DNA from: JAVVHH01 sp964235765
Lineage (GTDB): Bacteria; Pseudomonadota; Alphaproteobacteria; Acetobacterales; Acetobacteraceae
NCBI GenBank assembly: GCA_964235765.1
Contig: CAXSDH010000007.1
Location: 1 to 64,000 of the forward strand
Length of the DNA: 64,000 nt
Direction: 5' to 3'
Positions within the stretch are counted from its first letter, which is position 1. Each line of letters begins with the position of its first letter. A program made the position numbers and the translations under genes. The notes under the pieces are model-generated. The model did not search any database. It was not told the DNA's origin and worked only from the letters and a program-made list of their open reading frames with translations. Positions 1 through 7,898 of the stretch are shown piece by piece.

Positions 1-485
1 TCCGCGTGGACCACGCCGGCGAGTACGGCGCGGCCCGCATCTACGAGGGCCAGCTTTCGGTGCTGGGCCGCGGCGAGAAGGGCGACCTGCTGCGGCACAT
101 GAAGGCGCAGGAGCAGGTGCATCTCGACACCTTCAGCGCGCTGATCGCCAAGCGCCGCGTGCGCCCGACGGCGCTGCTGCCGCTCTGGCACCTGGCCGGC
201 TACGCCCTGGGCGCGGTGACGGCGGCCATGGGCGAGCGCGCCGCCATGGCCTGCACCGTGGCGGTGGAGGAGGCGATCGACGAGCACTACGCCGAGCAGG
301 CCGCCTCGCTCGGCGAGGACGAGGCCGAGCTGCGCGGCACCATCGAACGGTTCCGCGCCGAGGAACAGGAGCATCGGGACATCGGCCTGGAACATGAGGC
401 GGAACTGGCGCCGGGCTACCGGCTGATGTCCGCCCTCATCAAGGCTGGCTGCAAGGTGGCGATCAAAGTAAGCGAGCGGGTCTGA
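1..485 (+). CDS. coq7: Demethoxyubiquinone hydroxylase, COQ7 family (5' end outside window)
   Basis: Membrane-associated di-iron monooxygenase that hydroxylates the C6 position of the demethoxyubiquinone ring, the penultimate step of ubiquinone synthesis; many alphaproteobacteria use it in place of UbiF. About 160 residues are visible, beginning R-V-D-H-A-G-E in frame with base 3, so the true start lies upstream of the window. The family's iron-ligand blocks are all present: DHAGEYGAARIYEGQ, EQVHLDTF, VEEAIDEHYAEQ and EEQEHRDIG. A GTG at base 6 could be taken for a start, but it sits inside the conserved first motif. A perfect palindrome follows the stop codon. Confidence 0.93.
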   Translation, partial: RVDHAGEYGAARIYEGQLSVLGRGEKGDLLRHMKAQEQVHLDTFSALIAKRRVRPTALLPLWHLAGYALGAVTAAMGERAAMACTVAVEEAIDEHYAEQAASLGEDEAELRGTIERFRAEEQEHRDIGLEHEAELAPGYRLMSALIKAGCKVAIKVSERV

Positions 486-488
486 AAC

Positions 489-509
489 CGGCTCCCGCGG
501 GAGCCGTTT
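489..509 (+). terminator. Palindrome after coq7, possible intrinsic terminator
   Basis: A perfect 18-base palindrome (CGGCTCCCGCGGGAGCCG, 489-506) starts 3 bases after the coq7 stop and is followed by only TTT. As RNA it folds into a 6-8 bp GC stem. The short T run makes a weak terminator; it could equally be a protein-binding site upstream of the catalase gene. Confidence 0.4.
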
Positions 510-541
510 GCCGGAGGCGACCACCACAGGAGCGACGCCCC

Positions 542-1465
542 ATGTTCATGCGAATCGACAAGCTGCAGACCGAGCTGCCGGCGCCCAAGAAGCAGGACCC
601 GAACGCCGCCGCCGCGTTGCAGGAATTGCTCGGCGGCAAGTATGGCGAAATGTCCACCCTGGGCAACTACATGTTCCAGAGCTTCAACTTCCGCAGCAAG
701 GCCAAGCTGCGGCCCTTCTACAGCCTCGTCGCCAGCATCACCGCCGAGGAGCTGGGGCATGTGGAGCTGGTGTCCAACGGCGTGGCCATGCTGAACGCCG
801 GGCCGGACGACCCCAAGAACGAGAAGGGCGGCGCGGACATCAGCAAGGCGCCGTTCGAGGCGATGCAGGACATTCGGCTGGCGGCCGGGTTCCTGGCCAA
901 CGGCGGCGGCGCCATGCCGATCAACAGCAACGGCGCTTCCTGGAACATGGACATGGTGACCACGACCGGCAACGTGATCATCGACCTGCTGCACAACTTC
1001 CACCTCGAGTGCGGCGCGCGCATCCACAAGCTGCGGGTTTACGAGACCATGACGGAGCCGACCGGCCGGGAGGTTTGCGGCTACCTGCTGGTGCGCGGCT
1101 CCGTTCACGCGCACGCCTATGCGCTGGCGCTGAAGAACCTGACCGGCGTGGCGATCGAGCAGATGCTGCCCACGCCGAACATCAACCTGGACCGTATCCC
1201 CGAGTGCCAGAAGTACCTGGCCGAGGGCTCGCACCGCCGGCTCTACCGCTTCAGCCCGGACGACTACTCCGAGATGTCCGGCATCTGGGGCAACGGCGAG
1301 ACGGCGCTGCCGGGCGACCCGCCGGGCGAGCTGCAGGTGGTCGACGGCCACCCTGAGGGCGGCAAGATCCACGACCTGACCGGCATGGCGGCTGCCTTCA
1401 CGCCGGACTACGCGCCCGAGGAGATGTTCGAGATCGCGACCAAGCTGTACAACAAGTCGCGCTGA
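542..1465 (+). CDS. Manganese catalase (non-haem)
   Basis: Dinuclear-manganese enzyme that splits hydrogen peroxide to water and oxygen in the cytosol; a ferritin-like four-helix bundle. The 307 residues match the usual family length. Glu36 in KYGEMST and the E70-x-x-H73 pair in TAEELGHVE fit metal ligands, with further His/Glu in the second half (NFHLECG; the Val-His-Ala-His stretch). The ATG at 542 follows an AGGAG box; a second in-frame ATG at 548 is possible. It stands alone between two palindromic hairpins, so it is probably a single-gene unit. No OxyR-type site was recognised. Confidence 0.93.
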   Translation: MFMRIDKLQTELPAPKKQDPNAAAALQELLGGKYGEMSTLGNYMFQSFNFRSKAKLRPFYSLVASITAEELGHVELVSNGVAMLNAGPDDPKNEKGGADISKAPFEAMQDIRLAAGFLANGGGAMPINSNGASWNMDMVTTTGNVIIDLLHNFHLECGARIHKLRVYETMTEPTGREVCGYLLVRGSVHAHAYALALKNLTGVAIEQMLPTPNINLDRIPECQKYLAEGSHRRLYRFSPDDYSEMSGIWGNGETALPGDPPGELQVVDGHPEGGKIHDLTGMAAAFTPDYAPEEMFEIATKLYNKSR

Positions 1466-1482
1466 ACCGGGCTGGCAAGAGA

Positions 1483-1512
1483 GGCCCCGGGGATCGTTCC
1501 CCGGGGCCTTTT
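1483..1512 (+). terminator. Rho-independent terminator after manganese catalase
   Basis: Perfect 10-bp inverted repeat GGCCCCGGGG / CCCCGGGGCC (1483-1492 and 1499-1508) with a six-base loop ATCGTT, followed directly by TTTT. It lies 18 bases after the catalase stop and is the best intrinsic terminator in the window. It also separates this gene from the convergent Bax-inhibitor gene. Confidence 0.9.
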
Positions 1513-1521
1513 GCTTGGCCA

Positions 1522-1574
1522 GCGTTCAGTTATTGCTGGGCGTTTAGTTGTTGCCGGGCGTTAGTTGTTGCTGG
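1522..1574. repeat. Three imperfect tandem copies of an 18-base unit covering a stop codon
   Basis: Units 1522-1539, 1540-1557 and 1558-1574 (17 bases) read GCGTTcAGTTaTTGCTGG, GCGTTTAGTTGTTGCCGG and GCGTTAGTTGTTGCTGG. The third copy holds the last codons (Ser-Asn-Asn-stop) of the minus-strand Bax-inhibitor gene. The other two carry the same codons and a stop beyond it, so the gene's tail has been tandemly triplicated. Confidence 0.85.
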
Positions 1575-2331
1575 TGCGGACGCCGAACAGCTGCATCAGC
1601 AACATGAACAGGTTGATGAAGTTGAGATACAGGCTCAACGCATCGTACACGCTGCGCACCGCCGCGCCGTCCGTGCCCTCGGCGTAGGCATACTGCACGT
1701 AGTCGCCCTTGATCCGCTGCGTGTCGTAGGCGGTGAGGCCGACGAACACCAGCACGCCGATCACGCTGATGGCGAACTGCAGGGCGCTGCTGCCGATGAA
1801 CATGTTGACCAGGCTTGCGACCACGATGCCGATCAGGCCCATGATCAGGAAGCTGCCCATGCGGCTCAGGTCGGTCTTGGTCGTGTAGCCGTACAGGCTC
1901 ATCGCGCCGAAGGTGGCGGCGGTGATGAAGAACACCCGGGCGATGCTCGCGCCGCTATAGATCAGGAAGATGTTCGCGATCGAGGCGCCCATGACGGCGG
2001 CGAAGGCCCAGAACAAGGCCTGCGTCGCGGAACGGGACAGCCGGTTCACGCCGAAGCTCAGCACCAGCATGAACACCAGCGGCGCAAAGATCGCCGCGTA
2101 GCCCAGGATGGTCGGCGCATAGCCGATGCCGCGAGCCGTCTGCACCTGCTGGTAGAACAGGTTGATCAGGCTGGTGTTGGCCACGCTATAGGCGACGATG
2201 CCGGTCAGCAGCAGGCCGGACGACATCCAGTTGTAGACGCGCAGCATATAGGCGCGAAGACCGGCGTCGATGACCGCGCCGTCCGCGGCCACATTGGGCG
2301 TATAGGCCCGAGAGTCGGGGACGAAAGCCAT
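1561..2331 (-). CDS. Bax inhibitor-1 / YccA family integral membrane protein
   Basis: Predicted inner-membrane protein of about 256 residues with seven hydrophobic segments, typical of the UPF0005/BI-1 family. Members act as pH-sensitive calcium leak channels (BsYetJ) or FtsH modulators (YccA); the role here is not settled by sequence. The Asp-rich family end is present as LTAYDTQRIKGDY. The ATG at 2331 (MAFVPDSR) has GAGGG ahead of it and is preferred over an upstream start that would add 19 non-conserved residues. Its last codons sit in a tandem triplicated sequence. It appears to be monocistronic. Confidence 0.9.
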   Translation of the reverse strand: MAFVPDSRAYTPNVAADGAVIDAGLRAYMLRVYNWMSSGLLLTGIVAYSVANTSLINLFYQQVQTARGIGYAPTILGYAAIFAPLVFMLVLSFGVNRLSRSATQALFWAFAAVMGASIANIFLIYSGASIARVFFITAATFGAMSLYGYTTKTDLSRMGSFLIMGLIGIVVASLVNMFIGSSALQFAISVIGVLVFVGLTAYDTQRIKGDYVQYAYAEGTDGAAVRSVYDALSLYLNFINLFMLLMQLFGVRTSNN

Positions 2332-2412
2332 GTGAGTATCCCTCAAGGCGGGCGGGATGCCCGTGGCGCGTATGTTGGTCATAAGCAATTCTGAATCAAG
2401 CGGATTCGAGAG

Positions 2413-4920
2413 TTACTCGTTCCGGAGGTATGGCGCCGCCCGGGCCCGCAGCGCCGCCGAGGTGCCCAGGTAGCCGAAGCCGAGCATGAGGATGACGCAG
2501 CCGCCGATCGTTGCCGCCAGCACGCCGGGCATGAACAGCCAGTCCGACCGCATCACGAACCGCACGACGCCCCAGCTCGCCGCCGTCCCCACCACGGCCG
2601 CGATTGCCCCGGCCGCCGCGCCGATCACCCCGAACTCCACCAGCCAGGCCGCGCGGATCTGCCGCCGAGTCGCGCCCAGCGTCTTCAGCACCACCGCCTC
2701 GGCCACCCGCCGCCGCTGCCCGGCCGCCACCGCGCCCATCAGCACCAGCGCGCCCGCCGCCAAGGTCACCGACCCGGTGGCCGCCAGCGCCGCCGCGAGC
2801 TTGCCCACCAGGGCCGCCACCGCCCCCAGCACGTCCGCCACCCGGATGCCGGACACGTTGGGCAACGCATCGGTGACCGCGCGCAGGATCGCACCCTCCT
2901 GCGCCGGCTCCACGCGGACGGTGGCGATGTGCGAATGCGGCGCCCGCTCCAGCAGGCCCGGGGAGGCCACCATGGTGAAATTGAGCGACAGCGTGCGCCA
3001 GGCCACGTCCCGCAGGCTGGCCACCTTGAGGTCGATGTCCCGCCCCAGCACGTTGACGCGAATGACGCTGCCCAGGCCCGCCCCCCAGCCACGGGCGAGC
3101 GCCGCGTCGAACGACACCAGCGGCGGCCCGGCATAGTCCGCCGGCCACCAAGCGCCGGCGACCAGGCGGGACCCCTCGGGCATGGTAGCGCTGTAGGTCA
3201 GGCCGCGGTCCCCGCGCAGCGCCCACTGCGACTCCGGCGTGGCGCGCACCTGGTCGGCCGGCACGCCGTCCACGCTGATGACGCGGGCGCGCAGGCTTGG
3301 CACCTCGTCCACCCGGCCCACGCCCGGGTGTTCGGCAAGCACCTGCTTGAAGCGCGCGAGCTGGTCGTTCTGGATGTCGATGAAGAAGAAGGTGGGCGCG
3401 CTGGCCGGCAGCTGCTCCAGCACCTGGGCGCGGATGTTGCCCTGGATCAGCGCGACCGCGGCCAGCGTGGACAGCCCGAGCCCGAGCGAGACCAGCATGA
3501 GCGAAGTGGCCGAACCCGGCCGGTGCAGGTTGGCGATGCCCAGCCGCGCCCACGCCGACGGCAGGTGCGGCGCCCGCCGCGCAGCCCAGGTCAGCGCCAT
3601 GCCGCCGAGCCGGAACAGCAGCAGGGTCGCCAGTGCGCCGGCGCAGAACCAGGCGGCGAACCCCCGCTCCGGCGAGGTCGCGACCGTTAGGGCAACCAGC
3701 AGCCCGGCCATGGCGGCATTGGCCAGCAGCAACGCCGGGCGGGCCCGCAGCCGGGTCGGCAGCAGGGCGTCCCGGAACAGTGCAGCGCCGGGGACTTGCG
3801 CCGCGCGCGCCAGCGGCCATAGCGCGAACGCGCCGGCCGTCAGCAGGCCATACGCGGCCGCCAGCCCCAGCGACCTTGGATAAAGCCCCATCTGCGGCGG
3901 CGCCGGCAGCGCATCGCCGAACATGGCAACGCCCGCCGCGGTCAGCCCCGCCCCGGCCGCCACGCCGATGACGACACCCAGCACGGACAAGGCGAGCACC
4001 TGGATCAGGAACACCGCGAAGATCAAACCGGTGGAGGCGCCAAGGCAGCGCAGCGTTGCGATGCTGCGGGCCCGCGCCTCCAGCCAGGCCCGCACGCCCG
4101 TGGCGACACCGATGCCGCCGACGAGCAGGGCCGTCAGCCCGACCAAGGTCAGGAACAGCCCGGTCTGGTCGATGAACCGCGCGACCCCCGGCGCCGCGTC
4201 GGACGCGGCCCGGATGCGCCAGCCCTGGCCCGGAAAGGCGGCCCGGATGGCGGCGGCGGTCGCGGCAGGGTCGGCACCCTGCGGCAGCACGACGCGCAGG
4301 TCGTAGTTCAGCAGGCTGCCGGGCTGCACCAGCTCGGTGGCGGCCAGCGCCGGCGCCGCGATGATCACCCGCGGGCCGAGCACGGTGGGCGCCGCAACCC
4401 GGTCCGGCTCGCTCGTCAGCGCGCCGCGCAACTGGAACGTGCCCCGCCCCAGCCGCACCAGCGCACCCGGAGCGACGCCCAGCCGGTCCAGCACGACCGG
4501 CTCCGCCACCAGCCCCGGCACGCCGTCCCGCTCGGCCAAGGCCTCCCGCAACACGCCGCCCCGCACCTCGGCGGCGCCCACCAAGGGATAGGGCGCATCG
4601 ACGGCCTTCAGCTCCACCAACTGCCGCTCGCCGTTGGCGGCGATCAGCATGGAGCGCATCTGCACGATGCTGGACAGCGTTCCGCCGCGCTCGCGCAGCC
4701 AAGCGCGCAGTTCCTCCGGCAAGGGCTGCGCGCCCGACTGGATTTCGAGGTCGCCGCCCAGGATGCGCCGCCCTTCGATGGCTAGGCCGCGCTCGATCCC
4801 CTCCCGCAGGCTCCCCACCGCAGCGATCGCCGCCACGCCCAGCGCCAGGCAGGCGAGCACGATCCGCAAGCCGCGCACGCCGCCGCGCAGCTCCCGCAGC
4901 GCGAACCGGAACGCGATCAA
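2413..4920 (-). CDS. ybbP: FtsX-type ABC permease, YbbP-like
   Basis: Large inner-membrane permease (835 residues) of the MacB/FtsX class. It has an N-terminal TM helix, a long periplasmic domain, two FtsX cores (roughly residues 250-430 and 700-830) and about ten TM helices. With the YbbA-like ATPase just upstream it forms a mechanotransmission ABC complex; the partner tesA lies divergently, the same locus as E. coli tesA-ybbA-ybbP. I start it at TTG 4920, which overlaps the ATPase stop (TTGA) and gives MIAFRFALREL. An upstream start would add 18 charged residues inside the ATPase gene. The substrate is unknown; lipophilic molecules are likely. Confidence 0.87.
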   Translation of the reverse strand: MIAFRFALRELRGGVRGLRIVLACLALGVAAIAAVGSLREGIERGLAIEGRRILGGDLEIQSGAQPLPEELRAWLRERGGTLSSIVQMRSMLIAANGERQLVELKAVDAPYPLVGAAEVRGGVLREALAERDGVPGLVAEPVVLDRLGVAPGALVRLGRGTFQLRGALTSEPDRVAAPTVLGPRVIIAAPALAATELVQPGSLLNYDLRVVLPQGADPAATAAAIRAAFPGQGWRIRAASDAAPGVARFIDQTGLFLTLVGLTALLVGGIGVATGVRAWLEARARSIATLRCLGASTGLIFAVFLIQVLALSVLGVVIGVAAGAGLTAAGVAMFGDALPAPPQMGLYPRSLGLAAAYGLLTAGAFALWPLARAAQVPGAALFRDALLPTRLRARPALLLANAAMAGLLVALTVATSPERGFAAWFCAGALATLLLFRLGGMALTWAARRAPHLPSAWARLGIANLHRPGSATSLMLVSLGLGLSTLAAVALIQGNIRAQVLEQLPASAPTFFFIDIQNDQLARFKQVLAEHPGVGRVDEVPSLRARVISVDGVPADQVRATPESQWALRGDRGLTYSATMPEGSRLVAGAWWPADYAGPPLVSFDAALARGWGAGLGSVIRVNVLGRDIDLKVASLRDVAWRTLSLNFTMVASPGLLERAPHSHIATVRVEPAQEGAILRAVTDALPNVSGIRVADVLGAVAALVGKLAAALAATGSVTLAAGALVLMGAVAAGQRRRVAEAVVLKTLGATRRQIRAAWLVEFGVIGAAAGAIAAVVGTAASWGVVRFVMRSDWLFMPGVLAATIGGCVILMLGFGYLGTSAALRARAAPYLRNE

Positions 4921-5618
4921 GCAGGCTGCTCCAGCAGAACGCGCCCGTCGGCGATCCGCACCCGGCGGTCGCACCGGTTTGCCAGCGCCGGGTCATGCGT
5001 GATCAGCAGGAGGGTGGTGCCGTGCGCCTCCCGCATGCCGAACAGCAGGTCCATGACGGCCGTGCCCGTCGCATGGTCGAGGTTGCCGGTGGGCTCGTCG
5101 GCCAGCAGCAGGCGGGGGCGCGGGGCGAAGGCGCGGGCCAGGGCCACCCGCTGCTGCTCGCCCCCGGAGAGCTGGCCCGGCAAGTGCGTGAGCCGGTGGC
5201 CGAGCCCGACCGATTCGAGGCTGGCCCGGGCCCGCGCGGCCGCGTCCCGCTCGCCTGCCAGTTCCAGCGGCACCGACACGTTCTCCAGCGCCGTCATCGC
5301 CGGGATCAGGTGGAAGGCCTGGAACACGATCCCCACGGTGCGGCGGCGGAAGCGGGCCAGCGCGTCCTCGTCGAGCCCGGTGAGTTCCTGGCCCGCCACC
5401 GCCACCCGGCCGCCGGTCGCCTGCTCGAGTCCCGCCAGCACCATCAGCAGGCTCGTCTTGCCCGAGCCGGACGGGCCCACGATGCCCACGGCCTCGCCGG
5501 GCTGCACTTCCAGGTCGATCCCTGCCAGAATATTGACCGGCCCGGCGGCGGAGGGCACCGTCAGCCGGAGGTCGCGCACCCGTATGAGCGGGTGCTGGGG
5601 AGCTGTCGCGATGTCCAT
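4917..5618 (-). CDS. ybbA: ABC ATPase, LolD/YbbA-like
   Basis: Cytosolic ATPase (233 residues) of the LolD/MacB class that powers the FtsX-type permease encoded next. Walker A GPSGSGKTS, signature LSGGEQQRVALARA and Walker B LLLADEP are all intact, with the H-loop at LLITHD. The ATG at 5618 follows GGGG, and its start codon overlaps that of the divergent tesA gene (CATG at 5616-5619). The stop overlaps the permease start by four bases, indicating translational coupling. Any promoter must lie inside tesA. Confidence 0.92.
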   Translation of the reverse strand: MDIATAPQHPLIRVRDLRLTVPSAAGPVNILAGIDLEVQPGEAVGIVGPSGSGKTSLLMVLAGLEQATGGRVAVAGQELTGLDEDALARFRRRTVGIVFQAFHLIPAMTALENVSVPLELAGERDAAARARASLESVGLGHRLTHLPGQLSGGEQQRVALARAFAPRPRLLLADEPTGNLDHATGTAVMDLLFGMREAHGTTLLLITHDPALANRCDRRVRIADGRVLLEQPA

Positions 5619-6261
5619 GACTGCCCCATATGGCGCGCTGCGATGGCTGGCCAACGCCATGCTGCTCGCAAGCCTGTTTTTTCCCCTGCGGGCCGAGGCG
5701 CGCACGATCCGTATCCTGGTCCTGGGCGACAGCCTGGCCGCCGGCTACGGCCTGGCGCAGACCGACGGCTTCCAGGCCCGCATGACGGAGGCCCTGCGCG
5801 CCCGCGGCCATGACGTGCGGCTGATCGACGCCGCGGTTTCCGGCGACACCACGGCCGGTGGGCGGGCGCGGCTGGATTGGGCGCTGGCCGATGGCGCCGA
5901 CGCCGCCCTGGTGGAACTGGGCGGCAACGATGGGCTGCGTGGGCTCGACCCCAAGGGCACCGAGGCCAACTTGGCCGCCATCCTCGACGCCCTGGCCGCC
6001 CGCCGGCTGCCGGTGCTGCTGTCCGGCATGGTGGCGCCGCCGAACCTGGGGCCGGAGTACGGCCAGGCGTTCGGCGCCGTGTTCGCGCGGCTCGGCAAGC
6101 GGCCCGGCCTGCTGTTCGATCCGTTCTTCCTCGAAGGCGTGGCCGCCCTCCCCACGCTCAATCAGCCCGACCGCATCCACCCCAACCCCGAAGGCGTTCG
6201 CCGCGTCGTTGCCCGGCTGCTGCCGTTGATGGAACAACTGATCCAGCAGGTGCCGCCATGA
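5617..6261 (+). CDS. tesA: SGNH arylesterase / thioesterase I (TesA)
   Basis: Exported GDSL-family esterase, 214 residues. Residues 1-28 look like a Sec signal peptide ending ALRAEA-like (LFFPLRAEA). Block I is GDSLAAGYG with nucleophile Ser39, block III is GGND near residue 105, and block V is D185-x-x-H188 in DRIHPN. It hydrolyses thioesters, esters or lysophospholipids in the periplasm. The stop overlaps the thpR start (ATGA). The pairing with divergent ybbAP is shared with E. coli, which suggests a linked role in lipid trafficking, though that remains inferred. Confidence 0.9.
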   Translation: MTAPYGALRWLANAMLLASLFFPLRAEARTIRILVLGDSLAAGYGLAQTDGFQARMTEALRARGHDVRLIDAAVSGDTTAGGRARLDWALADGADAALVELGGNDGLRGLDPKGTEANLAAILDALAARRLPVLLSGMVAPPNLGPEYGQAFGAVFARLGKRPGLLFDPFFLEGVAALPTLNQPDRIHPNPEGVRRVVARLLPLMEQLIQQVPP

Positions 6262-6830
6262 GGTTGTTCGTGGCGCTCGACCTGCCGGGCCAGCTCCGCA
6301 CCCGGCTCTCCTGGATGGCGGGCGGCCTGCCCGGCGCGCGCTGGGTGCCGCCGGAAAATTACCACCTCACCCTGCGCTTCATCGGCGAACTTCCAAGGTT
6401 CCGGGCGGAAGAAGTCGATCTGGCGCTGGCCGGCCTGCGGGCGCCGGGGTTCGCGTTGCAACTGGCTGGGGTGGGCGCCTTCGAGAAGGCAGGGCGGGTG
6501 AATGCCCTGTGGGTCGGCGTCGAGCGCAGCCCGCAGCTGGATCACTTGCAGGCCAAGGTGGAGACGGCGCTGCAACGCGCCGGGCTGGACCGCGAGCGCC
6601 GGCGCTTCCTCCCGCACGTCACGCTCGCCCGCATGGATGGCGTGCCGGAGGCGAAGGTTGCGGCCTGGGTGCAGGGCCACAACCTGTTCCGCAGCGAGCC
6701 CGTGGCGGTGGAGCACTTCACGCTGTTCAGCTCGCGCCTGGGCAAGGAGCAGGCGGTGTATGAGCCTGAAGTCGAGTATCCTCTTCTGGCCCACGCCCGC
6801 CAGCGGGAGCAGCCAGCCCAGCGCGCTTGA
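6258..6830 (+). CDS. thpR: RNA 2',3'-cyclic phosphodiesterase (2'-5' RNA ligase family)
   Basis: 190-residue member of the 2H phosphoesterase family, which opens 2',3'-cyclic phosphates on RNA ends and can join tRNA halves by a 2'-5' link in vitro. Both catalytic tetrapeptides are present: H36-L-T38 in HLTLRF and H120-V-T122 in HVTLAR. The protein opens MRLFVALDLP, typical of the family. It is coupled to tesA by a four-base overlap. The last dozen residues (Arg/Gln-rich) extend past the usual end of the fold. Confidence 0.92.
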   Translation: MRLFVALDLPGQLRTRLSWMAGGLPGARWVPPENYHLTLRFIGELPRFRAEEVDLALAGLRAPGFALQLAGVGAFEKAGRVNALWVGVERSPQLDHLQAKVETALQRAGLDRERRRFLPHVTLARMDGVPEAKVAAWVQGHNLFRSEPVAVEHFTLFSSRLGKEQAVYEPEVEYPLLAHARQREQPAQRA

Positions 6831-6886
6831 TCAGAGGGTGCTGGACGGGCCGTCGATGAGCGGCCGATCTCTGTGTTCGGGTGTCC

Positions 6887-7804
6887 TCAGCGCAGGTGCG
6901 GCAGGATAGCGACGAGCTTGCCGTCGCGTGCCCGGGCAAGCTCGTCGGTGGGCTGGCCGCCGGCTTCCTCGACGACGCCGTCGATCAGGCGTTGCTCGAA
7001 TTCGGGCGTCATGGCGGGCGTGCCCAACTCGGGCCACAGCTTCGCCACGCCGATATGGTCCATCAAGTAGCGCAGACCCCCGGCCCCGCCGCCCAGGTGA
7101 TAGGTCAGGACCGGCCCCATCAGCGCCCAGCGGATGCCCGGCCCCTGCGCCACCGCAGCATCCACGTCCGCCACGCTGACCACGCCCTGCTCCACCAGAT
7201 AGGCGGCTTCGCGCCAGATCGCCGCCTGCAAGCGGTTGCTCACGTGGCCGGGCATCTCCTTGTTGAGCCGGATCGGGTGCTTGCCGATCGCCCGATAGAA
7301 CCGCATGGCCCGCTCTACCGCCTCCGGCGCGGTCCATTCGCCGCCGCACACCTCCACGAGCGGGATCAGATGCGGCGGGTTGAAGGGGTGGCCCAGCACC
7401 AGCCGCTCGGGATGGCGGCAGCGCGCCTGCATGCGCGTGGGCAGCAAGGTGGAGCTGCTGCTGGCGAGCAGCACGTCCGGCCCCAGCACCGCGCCGATCC
7501 GCTCGAACAGCGCGACCTTCACGTCTTCCCGCTCCGGCCCGTTCTCCTGCACGAACCCGGCGCCATCCACCGCCTGCACAGGGTCGGCGTGAAATGTGAG
7601 GCGCCCCGGGTCGGCCCCCCGAGCCAGCCCCAGGCTCTCCAGCGCCGGCCAGGCGTTGGCGACGAAGTGGCGCAGGAAGCCCTCCGCGTGCGGCGCCGGG
7701 TCGCTGGCGGCGACCGACAGCCCGCGCGACAGGAAGTAAGCCGCCCAGCTCGCGCCGATCGTGCCCGTGCCGAGCACCGCCACCCGGCTGATCCCTTCGT
7801 ACAT
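6887..7804 (-). CDS. 3-hydroxyacyl-CoA dehydrogenase family, carnitine 3-dehydrogenase-like
   Basis: NAD-dependent dehydrogenase of 305 residues. The Rossmann motif G12-T-G-T-I-G17 is followed by acidic Asp in ASDPAP, and the catalytic block reads GHPFNPPHLIPLVE. The N-terminal stretch (LRHFVANAWPALESLGL) resembles L-carnitine 3-dehydrogenases more than fatty-acid HADs, so a free beta-hydroxy acid such as carnitine is a plausible substrate (inference). The ATG at 7804 has GGGAG upstream. It follows a peptide-importer operon on the same strand after a 94-base gap, so co-transcription is possible but not coupled. A second family member lies at 18.7 kb. Confidence 0.82.
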   Translation of the reverse strand: MYEGISRVAVLGTGTIGASWAAYFLSRGLSVAASDPAPHAEGFLRHFVANAWPALESLGLARGADPGRLTFHADPVQAVDGAGFVQENGPEREDVKVALFERIGAVLGPDVLLASSSSTLLPTRMQARCRHPERLVLGHPFNPPHLIPLVEVCGGEWTAPEAVERAMRFYRAIGKHPIRLNKEMPGHVSNRLQAAIWREAAYLVEQGVVSVADVDAAVAQGPGIRWALMGPVLTYHLGGGAGGLRYLMDHIGVAKLWPELGTPAMTPEFEQRLIDGVVEEAGGQPTDELARARDGKLVAILPHLR

Positions 7805-7898
7805 GGATGCGCTCCCTACCCGTGAAGCTTGCCACGGATCGGGCCGGCGTGTCGCCGGTCTGGCCGCGGGCCTGTTTCCTCCGCGGGCCAGCGGCGGC

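Noticed and set aside
416..1372. 318-codon frame antisense to manganese catalase
   Set aside because: No domain, no ribosome site, entirely covered by the catalase gene.
2396..4996. 866-codon frame on the same strand as the ybbP-like permease
   Set aside because: Arg/Gly/Ala-only composition; the overlapping frame encodes a clear FtsX permease.
7805..7898. Possible small gene or terminator between the dehydrogenase and permease
   Set aside because: Only short GC inverted repeats (CCGGC/GCCGG) without a T run and no coding frame with a start were seen.
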